The notes under the pieces: generated by a model
What the model saw: only the letters and a program-made list of their open reading frames with translations
Databases searched by the model: none
What the model was told of the DNA's origin: nothing
Translations under genes and position numbers: made by a program
Shown: in pieces, positions 21,092 to 30,959 of the stretch
Layout: each line of letters begins with the position of its first letter
Position numbering within the stretch: position 1 is the stretch's first letter
Assembly (NCBI GenBank): GCA_021397845.1
Contig: CM038038.1
Span: 62,924,748-62,988,747 of the forward strand
DNA: 64,000 bases
Direction of reading: 5' to 3'
Source: Areca catechu
Taxonomy: Eukaryota; Streptophyta; Magnoliopsida; Arecales; Arecaceae

Positions 21092-22765
21092 CTAGGTTTG
21101 ACCTTGGGTCGGAGGAGGGCATGCAGAGCATGAAAACTTATTATGGATGCCTAGTAGGTGCCATAAGGTCTTCCAGAAGTAGGTGGCAAACCTACTAGGT
21201 TCTGACACATGGTTCACTCTAAAGGCTTTGACAAAGTATACTTGGATGGTGTAAGAAGCATTGGAAGTCCTAGAGAAAGGGAGGAGATATGAGGTGGAGT
21301 CTCGAATTACCTGTTGACTAAAGGTGGTGACCTGAAGGTTTGAATGGTGATCTATGAGTGTCAACTGGTCATCCTTACGAAAGGAAAAGTTTGCTACTCC
21401 CAGGAATGGATCAAGAGATGGTTCGGGAAGTAGCCTAGGACATGTGATTGCAATAGTTAAGGTTTGTTCTCTAAGCAAATAATGATCCACTTTCTCAAGA
21501 ACTGGATTAGAGAATGATTCATGGGAGGGCCTATGGATGATGACCTCAAGACTTGAAATTTGACCTATAGGTACGGAAAGGTATACTCTATAGAAGGGTA
21601 GGTCAGTCATGCGAAGGAAGGGGTCTGGGGCCATAAGGAGGACTTCTACAGGACTGGGTGAATCAATCCGCTCAAGAGAAGGATGTTCAACTGAGATTAC
21701 GGGAGAGACCTTAGTGGCTGGGCATGGGACAAGGTCCAATTGTAAGGGGCTTGATTCAGTCATCCTAAGGAGAGGATCTACCATAGGGTGGGCAAACTTA
21801 AACAGTTCAGTGCAAAGATCTTCAATTGATACTTGGGGAATGACTGTCATTAGAGGGTACGAACTGATAGCTCGGGCTAACACTATGAGTTCTTCCTGGG
21901 GGTATTTGACTAAAGGAACCTGATTCTCACAAATCTCTTGAATTTCTGAACTAGGTCCTACCATTTGGTTGCTCTCCAAGGTCTCCTCAGGTAAGGAACC
22001 AATAGTATCGATGTCACATTCTTCAAGTTCTTCCCCCTCATATTCATCAACTATACTCAAGCCAGCATCATATACTTCATCGATGCCATCTTCAATGGGT
22101 TTCGGGTCAGTGGTAATCGGGTCAACTGATTCTAGGCTTGTCATACCTAACCTTTCTTTCTCATTGGTAGGCTTGGGTTCTCCCTCATTAATGTCATCCT
22201 TAGGATTCTTACCACTTAGCTGTGCACAAGCCAGTCCTATACATGGGCACTGACTAGATTTATGGCCTCTTTCTCCACAAAACAAACATTCTTGCGATAT
22301 AGGAACCTGGGTCACACTGGGTTTCAAGCTAGTAGAGACCTTACTTGGGCATGGGTGTGGATCTAAATGGTTTGATCTAGAAGACTTGGGTTGTTGAGTG
22401 ACTGGTCTAGAATATTGTAAGGACCTCTCATAGACACGATCCACACTATAGATATCATGGTTAGGCTTCCTAAGGTTATGCTTGGGATCACGGTATAAGG
22501 TCCTCCTAGGCTCTTGGCATGGATGAGGTTGGGGCCTATTAAATTTTGGATCAGGGGTCCAATTTTGATGTCTACGTTTCTCAAGTACTTGGACTCGATC
22601 CCTAAGCTGGATAAAATTCTCATGGACTTGTTCTTTACACTGGGTAACAGTAGCAGTCATATCCTGACTCAATTTGTTCATACTTTCAGTAAGAGCTCTA
22701 ACCATGGCCTCTAAATTAGGTTGGGTTTGACCAGGTTGGTAGGGTACTCCATTCCGGGTAGTCAT
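21092..22765 (-). CDS. Gag-derived ORF of non-autonomous element E, 557 codons
   Basis: Start chosen at the ATG of MTTRNGVPYQPGQTQP, the same N-terminus as Gag of A and C. The first ~110 residues match their coiled N-terminal segment, but the Gag core is absent. A single CCHC knuckle follows (CLFCGERGHKSSQC, + strand about 22239-22292). Next is an acidic stretch with VDEYEGEE, then about 250 residues of Pro/Leu/Ser-rich sequence with no family I recognise. The end (RFATYFWKTLWHLLGIHNK) is a relic of integrase core sequence running into PPPTQGQT. There are no internal stops over 1.67 kb, whereas the full-length relatives are full of them. The ORF in F is homologous through the novel part. It may bind RNA or join Gag particles; that is inference. 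Confidence 0.7.
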   Translation of the reverse strand: MTTRNGVPYQPGQTQPNLEAMVRALTESMNKLSQDMTATVTQCKEQVHENFIQLRDRVQVLEKRRHQNWTPDPKFNRPQPHPCQEPRRTLYRDPKHNLRKPNHDIYSVDRVYERSLQYSRPVTQQPKSSRSNHLDPHPCPSKVSTSLKPSVTQVPISQECLFCGERGHKSSQCPCIGLACAQLSGKNPKDDINEGEPKPTNEKERLGMTSLESVDPITTDPKPIEDGIDEVYDAGLSIVDEYEGEELEECDIDTIGSLPEETLESNQMVGPSSEIQEICENQVPLVKYPQEELIVLARAISSYPLMTVIPQVSIEDLCTELFKFAHPMVDPLLRMTESSPLQLDLVPCPATKVSPVISVEHPSLERIDSPSPVEVLLMAPDPFLRMTDLPFYRVYLSVPIGQISSLEVIIHRPSHESFSNPVLEKVDHYLLREQTLTIAITCPRLLPEPSLDPFLGVANFSFRKDDQLTLIDHHSNLQVTTFSQQVIRDSTSYLLPFSRTSNASYTIQVYFVKAFRVNHVSEPSRFATYFWKTLWHLLGIHNKFSCSACPPPTQGQT

Positions 22766-23652
22766 GATGATGCAAGCAAACACACAGAATGTGACTAGAC
22801 TAAAGCGACTACTGGCTCACTAGACCTAGAGTCCAAACTAGATGCCCAATCAGAGTGGCAAGCTAGCCTGTAGTAACTCGGGACTCAGCCAGGCAGGTGT
22901 AAGGGGAGTGTTAGGTCCCTAAATGCCAATCCTAGACACCAATCAGTGATTGGCCAGGTAGGCGGACCAGCACACAAGCCCTTCGGGATAGAATTCCTGA
23001 ACCACCGTTCTAGACACTGAGTACAAAGCACATAGAGTAACTAGACAAACTGACTCAACACTAGCCTTGACCCGACTTGTTGACGTCCCTAGCCCACTAG
23101 GGCAAATTAAGTCTAATAAATTTTAAAATTAGGCTTAGGATCGAATGAGTGGGTGGTGGTTTTAGGATAAGGAGAGGTTATCAACTCCTCCCCTTATCTT
23201 AGATGCTCAAATGCCCTTAAGATGAATTAGGAGATGATCACTCAAAATAATTGAATTACAAAAACATAGAAATAGAGTTGCTGTAATTTAACTCTCAGAA
23301 ATTTCACGGAAACCAATAAATCACAGGAAAATTATGTAAAATAATTTCAATTATACTGGTTCCAGCAAAATAAAAATCATATAATTTGAAGTTACCTGTA
23401 ATGAGAAACAATTCCTACAACAGGATAGTTATAGACTGAAAACAGAGTGCTTCCCCCGTTTACAATTCCTGCTACGAAGTTGTAACCCAGCGGATCCCAT
23501 ACACGCCCTAGGAACACCCCATGGAATGGGAAGAGGAGGCTTGCACCTCACTTCGTTCCTAGGACCGGACATCCTGGGGAGTCTACTTCGAGCAGACAAA
23601 GTAAAAAGGAGAGACACTCAAAATATGCAAGCAAGTCAGAAACCCTAGACAG
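22766..23652 (-). other. Untranslated leader of element E
   Basis: Homologous to the A and C leaders, including the CCAATC-ACT-GATTGG hairpin (+ strand 22939-22953) and CGAGTTACTACAG. No open frame of note. Confidence 0.6.
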
Positions 23653-23665
23653 GGCACTGATACCA
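23653..23665 (-). other. Primer-binding site of element E
   Basis: On the minus strand TGGTATCAGTGCC, one mismatch from the canonical tRNA-iMet site. It is followed by CTGTCTAGGG as in A and C. Confidence 0.8.
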
Positions 23666-23668
23666 AAA

Positions 23669-25378
23669 TAATGCAGAACGAAAACTTTGATACCAAAAAT
23701 GATGCAGAACGGATATGTGGAATGCGGAAGAAAATTAAAATTAATGTATTTTTTTTTTTTATATTTTCAGAAGTCGGCTTTAACTCAAAGGAAAGATAAA
23801 CTAATGTTGAAAGAAACTAAGAAATGATAGAAAGCACAATTAGAAGGAGTGGATTATCAGAGTAACTCAGAAGTAGGATCGCTGGGGATTGAGAAACCCC
23901 CAGATCTAGGGTTTCGCTCTGAACTTTCAATAGGACAGAACTAAAGAGAAGAGAAGGGTTACAGACCAGGCAGTGATCTTCACAGAGTTTAGTGGAAGGA
24001 CTCTCTTGAGCAGATTATTGGATCCCCCGGATTCAGATATCTTCGCAATGGATCCTCCAATACTGGTCCTTTGGCAGAGTTGGCTTCTCCTGAACTCAAG
24101 ATCTGGGAAAGAAGAAGAACAATTTATGGAACCAGATACTCAAGGAAGATTTACCAGATAGAAGAACTTGAAAGTTGATGTTGTGAAGTCCTGATTCTCC
24201 TGGATGCTGATCTGGCTTCCTCTGGGATTTGCTCCATACTCGAAGTAGCCGAACTGGACCTGGATGCTGGTGGTCGGCCTCCACTTGGAGAGAAGGGCCG
24301 TGAGAGATGGGGTAGGCTAGGGTTTTGGTGGAATGAAGAGGATGATGGGCGGCTAGGGTTTTGGAGTTGAAGTGGCTAACCTAGGGTTTTGGGGTTGGAG
24401 ATCTCACACCTCCTCAAGGTTCCTAGGGAACCCGGATTTACTCCCTCATGGAGCTCAACACCTGAATACAAGTGCGGAAGAGAGAAACACAAAAGTTTGC
24501 TCACACATAAATTGGATTCATTCATCAGTTCCCTTCAAACTTACAAGAAGGGTTTATTTTATAGGTCTTTACAAGTGGTCAGGGTTTTACATCTTCCCAT
24601 GTGGGACTAATAGGATGGATCCTCAAATTAGGATTGTAGAATCAAATCCTTCTCATATGGCCGGCCAAGAGCTTCCATAAGTGTTGATTGGTGGCTCCAA
24701 ATGGTAAGTAGGTGGCGCCTCCTAGCCTTTCTCTTCAAGAAAAATTTTTTTTCCTTCCATGCTTGGTTTTATTTGGCACCTCCTAGTCTTGCTCCACAAG
24801 TTTAGGCTTCTTCCTTTCATGGCTCAACTCTTTTGGACACCTCCTTTTCTTTCTCCCCAAGTCATGACTCTTCCCAACTTTGCTTTGGTCTTTTTAAGCA
24901 TGGATTGGGCGCCCTCTTGAAGTGCTCCCCAAGAAATGCCTCTTTCCTCCTTTAGCTTGGCCTTTTAAGGTATATATGGGGCACCTCCTTGATTTTGGCT
25001 TCAAGAAAAATTCTTGCTCCCTTGGGTGTGGGGACCAAGACACTGGGATGGAGATGTGGCACCCCCTGTATTCTGGCATGTGGCTGGGAGTGTGGCGCCC
25101 ACTTACTTGAGCTTGGGAGAAAAATGTGGCACCCTGGATCTTGACTTGAAAAAAGGTGGCACCATCCTGGAGAAGACCTAGACCACTACTAGGACTTGTA
25201 CTGAGTCAACATGACTCAACAAAATTTAAATTGCAGGGAAATGTAGACTCAAGACTAAAATTGAGTTGACCAAGTCAACCCTTATTACAAAACTAGAAAA
25301 CCCTAATTCTTCGGGCAAGGTCAATCAGAGATCCAGATGGAGCCCTGAAGTCATCTTCTGAGTCTGGTGCCCGCACCA
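23669..25378 (-). mobile_element. 5' LTR of element E
   Basis: On the minus strand it starts TGGTGCGGGCACCAG at 25378 and ends TTCTGCATTA at 23669. It contains one internal U5-end-plus-PBS unit (TTTTTGGTATCAAAG near + strand 23690-23700) where the 3' LTR has two. That is consistent with later loss of one unit between direct repeats. Confidence 0.85.
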
Positions 25379-25383
25379 AAATT

Positions 25384-25484
25384 TGCATGCGAGTTTTCCA
25401 ATTTGTGTAATTTGTGTCATTAAAAAATGGTGGTCTATTTGATGCTTGACCCTCAATAACACTAGTTCCTATTAGGGCCACCAT
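25384..25484 (-). pseudogene. N-terminus of element H gag
   Basis: Minus-strand frame from MVALIGTSVIEGQASNRPPF to WKTRMQI, which runs straight into YMHSIDYN at 18456 once element E and one TSD copy are set aside. This is the usual start of copia Gag, with the PPFFNDTNYTNWKTRM motif. Confidence 0.8.
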
Positions 25485-25527
25485 AGATCTTTAACTAAAG
25501 GCAGTTAGACCTACAAGCTGAGTACAA

Positions 25528-25540
25528 GGCTCTGATACCA
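25528..25540 (-). other. Primer-binding site of copia element H
   Basis: TGGTATCAGAGCC on the minus strand, two bases from the LTR end. Matches initiator-Met tRNA. Confidence 0.85.
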
Positions 25541-25542
25541 CT

Positions 25543-26736
25543 TGTTGCCCAGCTAAATCAACTAAAGAGGGGGGGTAAATTGGGTTTTAAAAACTTTTTG
25601 CAAAGATTAAAGACAAGTGCTTGTGTGTTGGCAAAGTATTTGTATGCTCAACAAAAGTATACAGCAGAAGTAATAAAGTAAATGCAAGAAGAGAAAGATA
25701 AGCAACCACAAATATAAGAATTTATAGTGGTTCGATATACTCCAAGTACCTACGTTCACTTCCCAAGGTCCACTTGGGTATTTTACTATAAATCTTGATT
25801 ACAGTAGATTTGTTTTCCCGGGCTCACTAATCAAAACTCCTTGGTTTTCACAAGGCTAACCAAAAATCTAGTTTGTTTTTCAGCATAAGGCTTACCAACA
25901 ACCTAGTTGGTTTCTCAAATAAGGCTCACCAACAACCTAAGTTGGTTTTAACTCAAGGCTCACCAATAACCCAAGCACTAGTTTCAATCCACTTGAAACT
26001 AGAAATAACAAAATAATTCAAGTACAATGAAAAATACAATAAGCTTTCTTAAAAAGCAAATAAAATTCAATGAAGCTCTTAATTGTTGTTGAGAAGCTTG
26101 TCTCCAAGTTGTTAAAGCCTCAATCAATGCTTGAAAATTGGACTTGAATGCTTCTTGAATGCTTAAAGGCTCAACTTCACTCAAGAGTAATGAATACTCA
26201 ATGAACTCTTAATGAACTCTTCCCTCTTGTGTTTGGTGGATTTTAAGTACCTTTCTAAGTCTTAAATGGCCATTTTAGCCATTTGAGTGGAGAAAATAGC
26301 CGTTAGACACAATTTGAAGAAGTTCAGCACTTCAAAAAACTAGCTGTTATTATTTATGCAGACCTGCAGGTATCAATACTTTAGGCCATGAGTCAACCCA
26401 TGTGTCAACACTTGAGTCGACACCAGGTCAAGAAGTTTTTTGAAGCACTTTGGAGTCCTCTGGTGCATTGAGACTTTTTCTGATGAGTTGACCATGAGTC
26501 GACACTTCATATTTATGAGTCGACACTTGAGCAAAAAACTTGAAATCAGCAAGTTCTGTACAACTTTGGTCTCAGGCCTTAAGTCAACACTTGGCTAATC
26601 ATTAATCGACACTTGGTTTTCATAAGTCGACACTTCAGCATACCGGCTGAAACATTTTCTGCATATCAGCTTAGACTTCTGCAATCGACACCTTGAGTCG
26701 ACACTTGATCTTCACGAGTCGACACTTGGCTGAAAT
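25543..26736 (-). mobile_element. 5' LTR of copia element H, U5-side part
   Basis: On the minus strand it ends GGGCAACA at 25543. Element G interrupts it at 26737. It contains CCAACCTAGTTGG-like runs (about 25860-25980) and, at 26380-26730, repeated GAGTCGACAC motifs that also fill the related LTR at 42351-43970. Confidence 0.8.
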
Positions 26737-27227
26737 TGATGGGGGGATCCAAAACCCATCCGGGTTTTCCTCTTTTTCTCCTAGATTTTTTATTTTATTT
26801 TACATTTTTTTATTCCAGCTATTCCATTTATTCCCTCTATTCCAGTTTTATTCTATGTTTATCCCAAAGTTATTCCCCTGTTATACCTATCATCTTCAAC
26901 CTCCCAGAACACCATTTTTTCCATCTTTTCTTCCTAGAACTTCCATTTTTCCAATTTTTTTGTCCCACCGGTTCCAGATCCGCCATGCCCGACCACAATC
27001 TACCGCCCCCCCACATCGATCTCCTCGGGGGAACGCCGGCGAATCCTATGGAACCGCCCACGGCTGTGCGCCCCTCTAGCTCTTCCAATGGCCGTCCACC
27101 CCTGCGGCCCTACCCATAGCCGTCCCTCTCCCCCGCGCCATCGTCCGCCGCTGCCCGACCTATCTCCACACCTCCTGCAACTGGGAACCCGGTGTACTCG
27201 CTGAAAGTGGAGGTTCCTATGAAATGG

Positions 27228-27490
27228 GAATACAAGCAAGACATGGTCTCCTGGTGCAAGATCCATCACACCCTCCCCAACACTCTCTACAATCCCTCTA
27301 ACCTCATGGCCAAAGATCCAAGGAAACACATGCTTCTGGCCCTTAGCTTCCCAGAAGTAGACACCAGTGTGGCAGAGGGCAGTAAAGAGGATCTTCACAT
27401 GAACCTCCATCGCTTGCGGTGGCACGACCTCCACCTCCTCGATCACTAGAGGATTCCCAACCTCCCACACATCTACTGCCCAGCCGTCAT
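27228..27490 (-). pseudogene. Adh (fragment): Alcohol dehydrogenase 5' coding fragment inside G LTR1
   Basis: Minus-strand translation gives VWEVGNPLVIEEVEVVPPQA, then a VKILFTALCHTGVYFWEAKG segment, FPWIFGHEV and VESVGEGVMDLAPGDHVL. This is the N-terminal catalytic domain of plant zinc alcohol dehydrogenase, including the CHT of the zinc-binding Cys and the GHE motif. The upstream ATGACGGCTGGGCAG resembles the start of plant Adh, with a small deletion after it. The match is continuous across places where plant Adh genes normally have introns (after WEAK and near FGHEAGG), so the source was probably spliced RNA. Similarity stops after HVLLVF. It lies antisense to the element and has no later exons, so it is not a working enzyme gene. 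Confidence 0.8.
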
Positions 27491-27857
27491 CGATGCCGAT
27501 CGGATCTTGCTGGATCTGGTTGTCCGTCCGCCCTCCATCTTGCCCGTGAGAACTGCCTCCTCCCTCTCCAAATCATCACCATCAGCGCTCAAATGGCAAA
27601 TCATTGCCAAGCCCCAACCCCACGCCATCGCGACCGCCCCCGAGATTCGCCGGCCTATCCGCCTCTGCCTCTCCTGCGAGCTTGACGTCGAAGCCCATGT
27701 CCTCCGATCCAGTCTGCTCAATCACTGTTCCACGGTCATAGGAGAGGAATGTGCATAGATCCCAAGCAGAAGAATGGGCATGGATCTCAAAGCTACAGGA
27801 TTTAGAACTAATAAAATTTTCATGTATATCCTACTTGGTTCCTAAGTCTTGTAAGCC

Positions 27858-27866
27858 TATAAAAAG
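27858..27866 (+). promoter_or_regulatory. TATA box in G LTR1
   Basis: TATAAAAAG; the same box is at 29586 in LTR2. Confidence 0.6.
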
Positions 27867-27951
27867 GCATCCCCTTTAGTAATTGGAATAATGACATTGA
27901 ATTTTTGAGGGTTTGTAACCTTGTTGTGGTTCTGGGCTGAGGACCATTTGA

Positions 27952-28073
27952 CTTCGTCCTTCGGGACATTGAGGGGTGTGAGGCCCCATCTTGCCTTCAT
28001 CCTTAGGGACGTCAAGGGGTGTAAGGCCCCGTCTTGCCTTCGTCCTTCGGGATGTTGAGGGGTGTGAGGCCCC
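27952..28073 (+). repeat. 43-bp GC-rich repeat, three units, in G LTR1 R/U5
   Basis: Units begin near 27951, 27994 and 28037 with CTTCGTCCTTCGGGAC and end in GGGGTGTGAGGCCCC. LTR2 has only two units (29679-29760). Related single or degenerate copies sit in the B1 and B2 LTRs. Confidence 0.85.
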
Positions 28074-28433
28074 AAGTATCTCCATTCTCTCTCCCACCTT
28101 CATGTCTCTCTCCGTTTCCCCTCGTGACCTTGAGATTCATCCTAGCACCTCCAAGTATCGAGGAGGCCGTAATGCTTTAGAGATGAGAGGTCTCTTCGTT
28201 AGGGTGAGTCCCAAGGTCCATGAGTTCCAGTTCCCAGTCTCCCATCCCCATCCTTTCTTCGCCACCTCCACCAAGAAAATTTGAAAACAAAAGAGGTCAG
28301 CCATTTTAGGATTTAGTTTCTGAGTCATCCTAGTCCCGGGAGGCTTCTTAGCCCTCCTACGGTCTTAGTTTGCTTTAGGCCTTCCCCTTTTTCCAAATAA
28401 CCCTGGTTTTTTTCGCGTGTCCACCCCGCATCA

Positions 28434-28517
28434 AATTGGTATCAGAACCAGCAGCGAGCTAGGATTTGCTTCATCCTCAAACTCGATGGAGTCGAATTCT
28501 TCAGCGCTGTAGGAGAA
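28434..28517 (+). other. 84-bp interior of element G: PBS plus 3' end
   Basis: Begins AAT, then TGGTATCAGAACC (PBS, 28437-28449). It continues through a short spacer containing GATGGAGTCGAATTC and ends GTAGGAGAA directly before LTR2. There is no coding capacity. Only the sequences needed to prime both DNA strands appear to remain. Confidence 0.85.
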
Positions 28518-29008
28518 TGATGGGGGGACGCAAAACCAATCTGGGTTTTCTTCTTTTTCTCATAGATTTTTTATTTTATTTCACATTTTTTTTATTCCAG
28601 CTATTCCATTTATTCCCTCTATTCCAGTTTTATTCTATGTTTATCCCAAAGTTATTCTCCTGATATACCTATCATCTTCAACCTCCCAGAACACCATTTT
28701 TTCCATCTTTTCTTCCTAGAACTTCCATTTTTCTAATTTTTTGTCCCACCGGTTCCAGATCCGCCATGCCCGACCACCGTCTACCTCCCTCCCATGTCGA
28801 TCTCCTCGTGGGAACGCTGGCAAATCCTATGGAACCGCCCACGGCCGTGCGCCCTTGTATCTCCTCCCATGGCCATCCACCCCTGCGGCCCTACCCACGG
28901 CCATCCCTCTCCCCCGTGCCACCGTCCAGCGCTGCCCGACCTATCTTTGCACCGCCTGCAACCGGGAACCCCGTGTACTCGCTGAAAGTGGAGGTTCCTA
29001 CGAAATGA

Positions 29009-29271
29009 GAATACAAGCAGGACATGGTCTCCTGGTGCAAGATCCGTCACACCCTCCCCAACACTCTCTGCAATCCATCCAACCTCATGGCCAAAGATCC
29101 AAGGAAACACATGCTTCTGGCCCTTAGCTTCCCAGAAGCAGACATCAGTGTGGCAAAGTGCAGTAAAGAGGATCTTCACACGAACCTCCATCGCCTGCAG
29201 CGGTGCGACGTCCACCTCCTCTATCACCAGAGGATTCCCAGCCTCCCACACGTCCGCTGCCTAGCCGCCAT
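29009..29271 (-). pseudogene. Adh (fragment): Alcohol dehydrogenase fragment inside G LTR2
   Basis: Second copy of the fragment: VWEAGNPLVIEEVDVAPLQA, LCHTDVCFWEAKGQKHVF and GEGVTDLAPGDHVLLVF on the minus strand. Several residues are closer to real alcohol dehydrogenase than in LTR1 (LCHTDV against LCHTGV; GVTDLAPGDH against GVMDLAPGDH). The fragment was therefore already present when the element inserted, and the two copies have drifted since. Confidence 0.8.
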
Positions 29272-29678
29272 CGATGCCAATCGGAGCCCGCTGGATCTGC
29301 CAGCCCGTCCGCCCTCCATCTCGCCCATGAGCACCGCCTCCTCCTCCTCCAAATCATCACCATCGGTGCTCAAATGGCAAATCATTGCCATGCCCCAACC
29401 CCATGCCATCGCGGCCGCCCCCGGGATCCGCCGGCCCGTCCGCCCTCTGCCTCGCCTACGAGATTGACGTCGAAGCCCACGTCCTCGAAGAATGGGCACG
29501 GATCTCGAAGCTATAAGATTTAGAATTAATAAAATAAAATAAAATTTCCATGTATATCCTACTTGGTTCCTAAGTCTTGTAAGCCTATAAAAAGGCATCC
29601 CCTCTAGTAATTGGAATAATGAAATTGAATTTTTGAGGGTTTGTAACCTTGTTGTGGTTCTGGGCTGAGGCCCGTTTG

Positions 29679-29760
29679 CCTTCGTCCTTTGGGACGTCGA
29701 GGAGTGTGAGGCCCCATCTTGCCTTCGTCCTTTGGGACGTCGAGGGGTGTGAGGCCCCAG
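29679..29760 (+). repeat. 43-bp GC-rich repeat, two units, in G LTR2
   Basis: Units at 29679 and 29722, same core as in LTR1 but one unit fewer. Confidence 0.85.
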
Positions 29761-30118
29761 GTATCTCCATTCTCTCTCCCACCTTCATGTTTCTCTCCAT
29801 TTACCCTCGTGACCTTGAGATTCATCCTAGTGCCTCCAAGTATCGAGGAGGGCATAATGCCTTAAAGGTGAGAGGTCTCTTCGTTAGGGTGAGTCCCAAG
29901 GTCCATGAGTTCCAGTTTCCAGTCTCCCATCCCCATCCTTCCTTCGCCACCCCCACCAACAAATTTTGAAAACAAAAGAGGTCAGCCATTTTAGGATTTA
30001 GTTTTTGAGTCGTCCTAGTCCCAGGAGGCTTCTTAGCCCTCCCACGATCTTATTTTGCTTTAGGCCTTCCCCTTTTTTTGAATAACCCTGGGTTTATTCG
30101 CGTGTCCGCCCCGCATCA

Positions 30119-30371
30119 GAAACTTTGCTGAAACTTATCCAAATTCAAAATTTGAGTCCTTCAAAGTCATTCTTATGTGCCAAGGTCCATGTAACTTAAA
30201 ATTTCATTAACATAAATGACTTCTTCAACAAGATGACATGCAATTTGAACTTTCAATACACTACAGCTTTGATAAGTACCTTGTTCTGATAAACATATTT
30301 TTAACATATAGTTAGTACTCAAATATACTTAAATATTTTATTATTCATCAAAATCAAGATAAGAGTTAATA
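30119..30371 (-). mobile_element. 5' LTR of copia element H, U3-side remainder
   Basis: Continues the LTR broken at 26736. Its outer end (TTATTCATCAAAATCAAGAT... GAGTTAATA) aligns with the outer end of the H2 LTR at 43921-43970. Together with 25543-26736 it makes a ~1.44-kb LTR. Confidence 0.7.
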
Positions 30372-30950
30372 GAGGTCGTGTCCCTAACATACCAAAGGTA
30401 AATGGGGGCATACATCTAATCTGAGGGTTAATTAGTTGGTAATCCAATGGATAGGCTATCCATTAGGACCATCTGATCTAAGCCTGCTAGGGACTAGGAG
30501 GGCCAGAGACAAGTACCGAAGCAAAGTCAAATCTCTGGTTCGGGAGGGAACCAAGATCCTATGAATCGAGTGTGCCTTATGTCAAGGTTATTATCGATAG
30601 GATCAAGAGAATCAAAGTACTTTTCTTTAGCTCTTTTCTCCTAAGGAAATTATAGGATTTTCTCCTCTGCTTGTCTGATTTACCTGAATGTCCTATCCAT
30701 TTTACCATGCTTGAAATATTATAGATCTAGGTACCAAAGTTTCAAATAGCTAGATATAGCTCCTTGTCCATTCCAGAGCTGGTTCGGTTTGACCATTGTT
30801 CTATCATCTTCGTGATTTTGGCTATGGGGTTTCCCTCACATCAAATGTGATTTATGAATTTTACAAAAATATATTTTGAATGAAAATTGATATAAGATTT
30901 CAAAGTAATATTTTTTGGACTATTACTATAATTGTTTAAGATGCAGTACA
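30372..30950. other. Unassigned AT-rich sequence
   Basis: No domain, LTR terminus or repeat recognised. It may be the target sequence flanking H, or part of the Tat LTR upstream of its minisatellite. Confidence 0.3.
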
Positions 30951-30959
30951 TCCGCTGAC

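Larger units (their letters stand above)
18457..25378 (-). mobile_element. Element E: non-autonomous chromovirus derivative
   Basis: A 6.9-kb minus-strand element with 5' LTR 23669-25378, PBS 23653-23665, a 557-codon ORF (21092-22765), an integrase C-terminus/chromodomain remnant (20194-20960) and 3' LTR 18457-20193. The TSD on the + strand is AAATT at 18452-18456 and 25379-25383. It lies in the gag of copia element H, whose reading frame resumes on the far side. It lacks the Gag core, protease, RT, RNase H and integrase catalytic domain, so it must have been mobilised in trans. Confidence 0.9.
26737..28433 (+). mobile_element. LTR1 of element G
   Basis: TGATGGGGGGATCC to CCGCATCA, 1697 bp. 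U3 begins pyrimidine-rich (26760-26960). The alcohol dehydrogenase fragment lies at 27228-27490 on the opposite strand. A TATA box (TATAAAAAG) is at 27858-27866, and three 43-bp GC-rich units follow it. Confidence 0.85.
26737..30118 (+). mobile_element. Element G: non-autonomous, two long LTRs and an 84-bp interior
   Basis: LTR1 26737-28433 and LTR2 28518-30118 flank an interior containing little more than a PBS and a purine-rich end. Flanks are GAAAT (left) and GAAAC (right), an imperfect 5-bp TSD. The interior end (GGAGTCGAATTCTTC... GTAGGAGAA) resembles the 3' end of A, C and D1, so G derives from that group. It disrupts the 5' LTR of copia element H. Confidence 0.85.
28518..30118 (+). mobile_element. 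LTR2 of element G
   Basis: TGATGGGGGGACGC to CCGCATCA, 1601 bp, the same layout as LTR1. The shorter length is partly explained by the loss or gain of one 43-bp unit and a gap near 29480. Confidence 0.85.

Noticed and set aside
26693..27119. Overlapping + strand frames rich in Pro, Ser and Phe
   Set aside because: They arise from the pyrimidine-rich start of G LTR1 and begin partly outside the element; they recur in LTR2 with different phase.
27000..27470. Alcohol dehydrogenase gene on the minus strand
   Set aside because: Only the first ~85 residues match. There are no downstream exons, cofactor-binding domain or upstream promoter, and an identical layout in the second LTR shows it is a captured fragment.
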